From Pseudomonadota bacterium (lineage in GTDB: Bacteria > Pseudomonadota > Gammaproteobacteria > Steroidobacterales > Steroidobacteraceae): a DNA stretch of 28,698 nt. The stretch covers positions 1 through 28,698 of the forward strand of contig QGUX01000004.1 in the NCBI GenBank assembly GCA_003242275.1, read 5' to 3'. Shown piece after piece: positions 24,516 through 28,698 of the stretch. Each line of letters opens with the position of its first letter. The first letter of the stretch is position 1. The notes under the pieces were generated by a model, which saw nothing but the letters and a program-made list of their open reading frames with translations, was not told the DNA's origin and searched no databases. Made by a program: the position numbers and the translations under genes.

Positions 24516-24884
24516 ATGGGCGCGCCCCGCCGGCAACGCTTCGACCGATCGCAGAGGTTGCTGACCGCCGCGGCGTTCGACGCCGTGTACAAGCGGCGCA
24601 TCCGCGTGGTGGACGACTGCTTCGCGGTGAACGGCGCGCCGAACGACGTCGGCCACGCCAGGCTGGGACTGTCCATTGGCGCGAAGGCGGTGGGCAATGC
24701 CGTCGCGCGCAACCGCGTGAAACGCGTGGTGCGCGAGTCCTTCCGCCGCATCGCTCCCGAGCTCGGGGCGATCGATGTTGTCGTCGGTGCCCGCAACGGC
24801 GCGCGGACAGCGCATAATGCGCAGCTTCGCGAGAGCCTCGACGGCCTCTGGAGAAAGATCCAAAAGCGATGCGCCGTTTCCTGA
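24516..24884 (+). CDS. rnpA: ribonuclease P protein component
   Basis: A 122-residue basic protein that assists the RNase P RNA in maturing tRNA 5' ends. [20 protein letters not shown] (9-28) is the typical start of the fold, and [14 protein letters not shown] (64-77) is the RNR motif contacting RNA and metal. VVVGARNGA is the late strand. It follows rpmH by 16 bases and overlaps yidD by 16 bases (24869-24884), so the downstream gene is translationally linked. The RNase P RNA gene itself is not in the window. Confidence 0.95.
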   Translation: MGAPRRQRFDRSQRLLTAAAFDAVYKRRIRVVDDCFAVNGAPNDVGHARLGLSIGAKAVGNAVARNRVKRVVRESFRRIAPELGAIDVVVGARNGARTAHNAQLRESLDGLWRKIQKRCAVS

Positions 24885-25078
24885 TTGCGCTAATAAGAGG
24901 GTATCAGCTGGCGATTAGCCCACTATTGGGCCAATGCTGCCGCTTCCACCCCTCCTGCTCCTGCTATGCCCGCGAGGCCATCGAAAAGCACGGGCCGCTG
25001 AAGGGACTGTCGCTGTCGGCGCGGAGACTTTTGCGTTGCCACCCCTTCAATGAAGGCGGGATAGACCCCGTACCATGA
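24869..25078 (+). CDS. yidD: membrane protein insertion efficiency factor YidD
   Basis: A 69-residue protein with the YidD signature [31 protein letters not shown] and the C-terminal [18 protein letters not shown]. YidD is a small inner-membrane-associated factor that helps YidC-dependent insertion. The paired cysteines and histidines around [10 protein letters not shown] are conserved. It overlaps rnpA upstream by 16 bases and yidC downstream by four bases (ATGA, 25075-25078), the common arrangement. Confidence 0.95.
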   Translation: MRRFLIALIRGYQLAISPLLGQCCRFHPSCSCYAREAIEKHGPLKGLSLSARRLLRCHPFNEGGIDPVP

Positions 25079-26802
25079 AAAACGTCCGTACCTTCCTGTG
25101 GATCGGCCTGGCGCTGATCCTCCTCGTCAATGTGCAGGTCTGGATGGCCGAGTTCGGGCCCCGCGACGCCGCGGTGGCCGAGGCCCAGCGCCAGGCGGCG
25201 GAACGCCAGCGCCGCGAAAATCCGCTGGCCGAGGAGGTGCCTGCGGCCGGTGACGTGCCCGCCGCGCCTGCTGCCGCCACCGCCGGCGGTGACGATGGCG
25301 ATGTACCGGTCGTCACTCCGGCGCCCGCCGCCGCCGCATCCGACGCCACCGGCCCGGTGCGCATCCTCAATGTGCGCACCGACGTGCTCGACGTGGACAT
25401 CAGCCTGCGCGGCGCCGACATCGTGCGCGCCGACCTGCTGGAATACCCGGTGAAGAAGGGCGGGGACGTGCCGGTGCGCCTGCTGCGCAACAACGGCCCG
25501 GGCGACCAGTACGTGCTGCAGACCGGCCTGACCGGGGCCGCTGCCAATACCCAGCCGGGCAGCTATCCCACCCACGTGGCCCTGTTCAGCACCCCGTTCC
25601 AGGGTTTCCGCCTCGAGGACGGCCTGGATGAGCTGCGCGTGCCCTTCACCTGGACCTCGCCCGAGGGCGTGCAGGTGACCAAGACGCTCGTGTTCCACCG
25701 CGGTTCCTACCGCATCGACGTGGTGCACGAGGTCATCAACAACAGCGGCGCGCCCTGGTCGATTGCGCCGTACGCGCAGATCCAGCGCGACATGCCGCGC
25801 GCCGAACGCAAGTACTTCGACGTCGCCAGCTACTCCTTCACCGGCCCGGCCATCTGGGACGGCCGCAAGTACGAAAAACTCGACATCCGCGACACCGACG
25901 ATGCCACGCTGGACCGCGAGGTCACCAGTGGCTGGCTCGCCACCCTGCAGCATCATTTCGTATCCGCCATCGTGCCGCCGCTTGGGGAGAAGCACCGCTT
26001 CACGATGCGCGTGCGCGGCGAGGAATTCCGCGCCACCGACCTGGGCGAAACGCGCACCATCGCTCCCGGCAGCGTCGAAACCATCACCCAGACGCTGTTC
26101 GTGGGCCCCAAGCTGCAACGCCAGCTGCGCACCCTGCACCCGGAGCTCGACCGCACCACCGACTACGGCAAGCTGACCTTCCTCTCCAAGCCGCTGTTCT
26201 GGCTGCTCGACAAGGCGCACGTGATCTTCAGCAACTGGGGCTGGGCCATCGTCGCCGTGACCTTCCTGCTCAAGCTGCTGTTCTACCCGCTGTCGGAGGC
26301 TTCCGGCCGCTCGATGGCCAAGATGCGGCTGGTCGCGCCGCGCATGAAGCAGCTGCAGGAACAGTACAAGGACGACCGGCAGAAGCTCGGCCAGGCCATG
26401 ATGGAGCTGTACAAGCAGGAGAAGGTGAACCCGGCCGCCGGCTGCCTGCCCATGCTGATCCAGCTGCCGGTGTTCTTCGCCTTCTACTGGGTGCTGCTCG
26501 AAAGCGTGGAGATGCGCCAGGCGCCGTTCGTCGGCTGGATCCAGGACCTTTCCTCGCGCGACCCGTACTTCATCCTGCCCGCGGTCATGGCCGGGGCGAT
26601 GTTCCTGCAGTACAAGCTGCAGCCCACGCCCGCCGACCCGGTACAGGCCAAGGTGTTCATGATCATGCCGCTGGTGATGTCGGTGATGTTCGCGTTCTTC
26701 CCCGCGGGCCTGGTGCTCTACTGGGTGACCAACACCATCCTGACCATCGCGCAGCAGTGGAACATCAACCGCCGCATCGAGATGTCGCGCACCCGGCGGT
26801 GA
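25075..26802 (+). CDS. yidC: membrane protein insertase YidC
   Basis: A 575-residue inner-membrane insertase of the Oxa1 family. An N-terminal membrane segment (about 7-25) is followed by an A/P-rich linker, the large periplasmic P1 beta-domain (about 95-360), and the core 60KD_IMP domain (about 370-565) with five predicted transmembrane helices. The core has [31 protein letters not shown], then [20 protein letters not shown] and [15 protein letters not shown]. It inserts membrane proteins alone or with SecYEG. The linker (about 35-95) is longer and more acidic/proline-rich than in some relatives. It is coupled to yidD and precedes mnmE by 16 bases. Confidence 0.97.
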   Translation: MKNVRTFLWIGLALILLVNVQVWMAEFGPRDAAVAEAQRQAAERQRRENPLAEEVPAAGDVPAAPAAATAGGDDGDVPVVTPAPAAAASDATGPVRILNVRTDVLDVDISLRGADIVRADLLEYPVKKGGDVPVRLLRNNGPGDQYVLQTGLTGAAANTQPGSYPTHVALFSTPFQGFRLEDGLDELRVPFTWTSPEGVQVTKTLVFHRGSYRIDVVHEVINNSGAPWSIAPYAQIQRDMPRAERKYFDVASYSFTGPAIWDGRKYEKLDIRDTDDATLDREVTSGWLATLQHHFVSAIVPPLGEKHRFTMRVRGEEFRATDLGETRTIAPGSVETITQTLFVGPKLQRQLRTLHPELDRTTDYGKLTFLSKPLFWLLDKAHVIFSNWGWAIVAVTFLLKLLFYPLSEASGRSMAKMRLVAPRMKQLQEQYKDDRQKLGQAMMELYKQEKVNPAAGCLPMLIQLPVFFAFYWVLLESVEMRQAPFVGWIQDLSSRDPYFILPAVMAGAMFLQYKLQPTPADPVQAKVFMIMPLVMSVMFAFFPAGLVLYWVTNTILTIAQQWNINRRIEMSRTRR

Positions 26803-26818
26803 CCATGGAGCCGGCCTG

Positions 26819-28177
26819 TTGAGGAAGAAGCGCGACACCATCGTTGCCTGCGCCACGCCGCCGGGCAGGGGCGGCGTGGCCGTGGTGCGGGTGTCCGGCG
26901 ACGACGTGCCGGCCATCGGCCGTGCGCTGCTGGGGGAGCTGCCGCCACCGCGGCATGCGCGCTTCACCTGCTGGAGCGACGAGAACGGCGCGCTGATCGA
27001 CGCCGGCATCGTGCTGTACTTCGTCGCGCCGCAGAGCTATACCGGCGAGCACACGCTGGAACTGCACGGCCACGGCGGCGACATCCCCGTCGAGGCGCTG
27101 ATCCAGCGCATCGTCAAGCTCGGCGCGCGCCGCGCCCGGCCCGGCGAGTTCACCGAGCGGGCCTTCCTCAACGACAAGATCGACCTCACCCAGGCCGAGG
27201 CCATCGCCGACCTGATCAACGCCACCACGCACCGCGCCGCGCAGGCCGCGCTGCGCTCGATGCAGGGCGAGTTCAGCGCGCAGGTGAATGCCGCCCGCGC
27301 GGCGCTGACCGGCCTGCGCGTCTACGTGGAAGCGGCGATCGACTTTCCCGAGGAGGAGATCGATTTCCTCGGCAGCCAGGAGCTGCGCGAGCGGCTCGAG
27401 GACGTGCAGTCGCGGCTGCGCAACGTGCTGCGCGGGGCGGAGGAGGGCGCCATCCTCTCGCGCGGCCTCACGGTGGCGATCGCCGGCCGGCCGAATGCCG
27501 GCAAGAGCACGCTGATGAACGCGCTGGCGGGACGCGACGTGGCCATCGTCACCGACGTGCCCGGCACCACCCGCGACCTGCTGCGCGAACACGTGCAGGT
27601 GAATGGCGTGGCGGTCGAGCTGGTCGACACCGCCGGGCTGCGCGAATCCACCGACGATCCCATCGAGGCCGAGGGCATGCGCCGCGCGCGCGAGGCCATC
27701 GCCACCGCCGACCACCTGCTGTTCCTGGTCGACGCCAAGGCCGATCCCAAGGCGCGCTCGTTCGAGGAGGAGCGCGCCCGGCTGCCCGAGGGCGTGCCGG
27801 TCACGCTGGTGTACAACAAGGTCGACCTGCTGCGCCGCTCGCTCTCGTCCACGCCGGGCGGCAATGGCGCGCCGCCGTCGTTCCCGGTCTCGGCCGTCAC
27901 CGGCGCCGGCCTGGCCGAGCTCAAGCGCCACATCGCCGCCAAGGCCGGCGCCGAGCACAACGGCGGGGAGTTCTCGGCACGCGCGCGCCACGTGGAAGCC
28001 CTGCGCCGCGCGAAGCAGCACCTGGATGCCGCCGCCGGACTGCTCGGCGGCAAGCAGGCGGAACTGGCGGCCTTCGAACTGCGCCAGGCGCAGGGCGCGC
28101 TGGGCGAGGTGGTGGGCGACGTGACCAGCGACGAGCTGCTGGGGCGGATCTTCAGCAGCTTCTGCATCGGGAAGTGA
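26819..28177 (+). CDS. mnmE: tRNA modification GTPase MnmE
   Basis: A 452-residue GTPase that with MnmG makes the cmnm5 modification of wobble uridine in some tRNAs. The N-terminal formyl-THF-binding domain begins DTIVACATPPGRGGVAVVRVSG. The G domain (about 216-375) has GRPNAGKS (223-230), PGTTRD (248-253), DTAG (270-273) and NKVD (333-336). The C terminus FCIGK (448-452) is the conserved catalytic Cys motif. The start is TTG 26819, supported by GGAG at 26807-26810 eight bases upstream; an ATG at 26805 is out of frame and stops after five codons. The partner mnmG usually follows; here the next gene is on the other strand. Confidence 0.97.
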   Translation: MRKKRDTIVACATPPGRGGVAVVRVSGDDVPAIGRALLGELPPPRHARFTCWSDENGALIDAGIVLYFVAPQSYTGEHTLELHGHGGDIPVEALIQRIVKLGARRARPGEFTERAFLNDKIDLTQAEAIADLINATTHRAAQAALRSMQGEFSAQVNAARAALTGLRVYVEAAIDFPEEEIDFLGSQELRERLEDVQSRLRNVLRGAEEGAILSRGLTVAIAGRPNAGKSTLMNALAGRDVAIVTDVPGTTRDLLREHVQVNGVAVELVDTAGLRESTDDPIEAEGMRRAREAIATADHLLFLVDAKADPKARSFEEERARLPEGVPVTLVYNKVDLLRRSLSSTPGGNGAPPSFPVSAVTGAGLAELKRHIAAKAGAEHNGGEFSARARHVEALRRAKQHLDAAAGLLGGKQAELAAFELRQAQGALGEVVGDVTSDELLGRIFSSFCIGK

Positions 28178-28180
28178 CCT

Positions 28181-28198
28181 GGGAGTCGGGAAACTCCC
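28181..28198. terminator. hairpin exactly between the convergent stops of mnmE and the 28199 gene
   Basis: A 6-bp perfect stem (GGGAGT 28181-28186 with ACTCCC 28193-28198) with a 6-base loop fills the space between the two stop codons. Flanking bases can extend it with one bulge. It could end transcription from both sides. Confidence 0.45.
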
Positions 28199-28600
28199 TC
28201 AGTCATGAGGGCCGACGAAGAGTCCGCTACCCCAACGGCAGCGAGGCTCCGCGTCCTCGCCCTTCGGGTAATGGCGCCGCAATGACCGCCGCCCGCGCCC
28301 CAGCGCATGAAGCTCGCTCTCGCGCAGTCCTTCGCCGCGGGCGAGAAGCGACGCATGTTCCGCGGGAGAGACCGGCAGCACCGTCCAGTCCATCGGATCC
28401 TGGCCGCCCGCCCAGTCGATCATCTCGGTAAAGATCCTGACGAATGCCTGTTGGCACGCTGGGCATCGCAGCGTCGAAACGGTGAAGTGGCTGTCGTCCA
28501 CGAGCCGGCGTTCCGGGACCAGGCCCGCTAGCGCAGCCCAAGCATTCTCCGCGCTCTCCGGCCAGCACCTCGGACATCCCGATACATTCTCGTCAGTCAT
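28199..28600 (-). CDS. small Cys-rich protein, unknown function (possible zinc ribbon)
   Basis: A 133-residue protein. The ATG at 28600 is set by GGAGG (28609-28613) eight bases upstream; the frame extends upstream without a ribosome binding site. Two CxxC pairs (C9-x2-C12 in GCPRCW and C46-x2-C49 in LRCPACQQAFV) suggest a zinc ribbon over about residues 8-52. A conserved-looking stretch DDSHFTVSTLRCPACQQAFVRIFTE then IDWAGGQDPMDW is seen. The C terminus is basic and low in structure. I do not recognise a named family. No membrane segment or signal peptide. It is convergent with mnmE, and a 20-bp palindrome lies directly upstream of its ribosome binding site. Confidence 0.6.
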   Translation of the reverse strand: MTDENVSGCPRCWPESAENAWAALAGLVPERRLVDDSHFTVSTLRCPACQQAFVRIFTEMIDWAGGQDPMDWTVLPVSPAEHASLLARGEGLRESELHALGRGRRSLRRHYPKGEDAEPRCRWGSGLFVGPHD

Positions 28601-28612
28601 CCGGTATACCTC

Positions 28613-28632
28613 CAGGCCTGCGCGCAGGCCTG
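28613..28632. repeat. perfect 20-bp palindrome upstream of the 28600 gene
   Basis: All bases from 28613 to 28632 pair with their mirror partners (half-site CAGGCCTGCG). It begins at the edge of the ribosome binding site of the leftward gene. A TTGACA lies further upstream at 28676-28681 without a convincing -10. It is a candidate operator or translation-blocking stem. Confidence 0.55.
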
Positions 28633-28698
28633 CGCGCCCCTGGGGCGGGCTTTTCCTTTGCCCCCCTGTGGCGGGTGTCAAAAACAACTTGCCCTGTC

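Noticed and set aside
24158..24796. N-terminal extension of DnaA by over 200 residues.
   Set aside because: The extension overlaps rnpA and rpmH and has no DnaA homology; the classical DnaA start is at 24157.
28634..28665. Possible intrinsic terminator CGCCC/GGGCG followed by TTTT on the plus strand.
   Set aside because: The stem is five bases with a three-base loop and lies about 450 bases beyond mnmE with an opposite-strand gene between.

Overview
The window is a high-GC, gammaproteobacterial-type chromosomal segment around the replication origin. The gene set gyrB, recF, dnaN, dnaA / rpmH, rnpA, yidD, yidC, mnmE is the conserved origin-region block. The 46-residue L34 protein with its [11 protein letters not shown] start, the GyrB of about 810 residues with the gammaproteobacterial insert, and parS sites of the form TGTTCCACGTGGAACA all fit a free-living high-GC gammaproteobacterium (Xanthomonadales, Nevskiales or a relative). 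I cannot fix the genus from sequence alone.

Layout. 1-1012 (+): tail of an alpha/beta hydrolase, then a PlsC-type acyltransferase. 1077-5323 (-): six consecutive small outer-membrane beta-barrel genes, a tandem DUF481 pair and four Ax21/opacity-like barrels, separated by terminator-like hairpins and palindromes. 5438-5947 (-): a CheD-like protein with its catalytic cysteine replaced. 6233-11739 (-): a four-gene unit for a MacAB-like ABC export system (membrane adaptor, ATPase, FtsX-type permease) plus a secreted protein of three similar beta-rich repeats. 11866-15569 (+): a TonB C-terminal-domain protein, a membrane diguanylate cyclase, a secreted CAP/SCP protein and a secreted ankyrin-repeat protein.

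15693-24157 is the leftward replication block: dnaA, dnaN, recF and gyrB all read leftward. A 2.2-kb stretch (about 18126-20385) separates recF from gyrB and carries three rightward genes: a Crp/Fnr regulator, a small Cys/His protein and a DUF2934 protein. Three parS sites lie at 20204-21029, two of them inside recF codons. The best origin candidate is the dnaA-dnaN gap (22565-22801), which has several DnaA-box-like nonamers and an AT-richer end next to dnaN. 24359-28177 is the rightward block rpmH, rnpA, yidD, yidC, mnmE, with overlapping or nearly overlapping genes. A small Cys-rich protein of unknown function is encoded convergently at the right end.

Working together: the origin block supplies initiation (DnaA), the clamp (DnaN), gap repair (RecF), supercoiling (GyrB), ribosome and RNase P parts, and membrane insertion (YidC/YidD). 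The parS sites mark the region for ParB-dependent segregation, although parA and parB are not in the window. The left half is mostly envelope biology: outer-membrane barrels, an export pump, secreted proteins and c-di-GMP signalling. There is no tRNA, rRNA, CRISPR array, IS element or phage gene that I can support, and no gene-free stretch longer than 300 bases.
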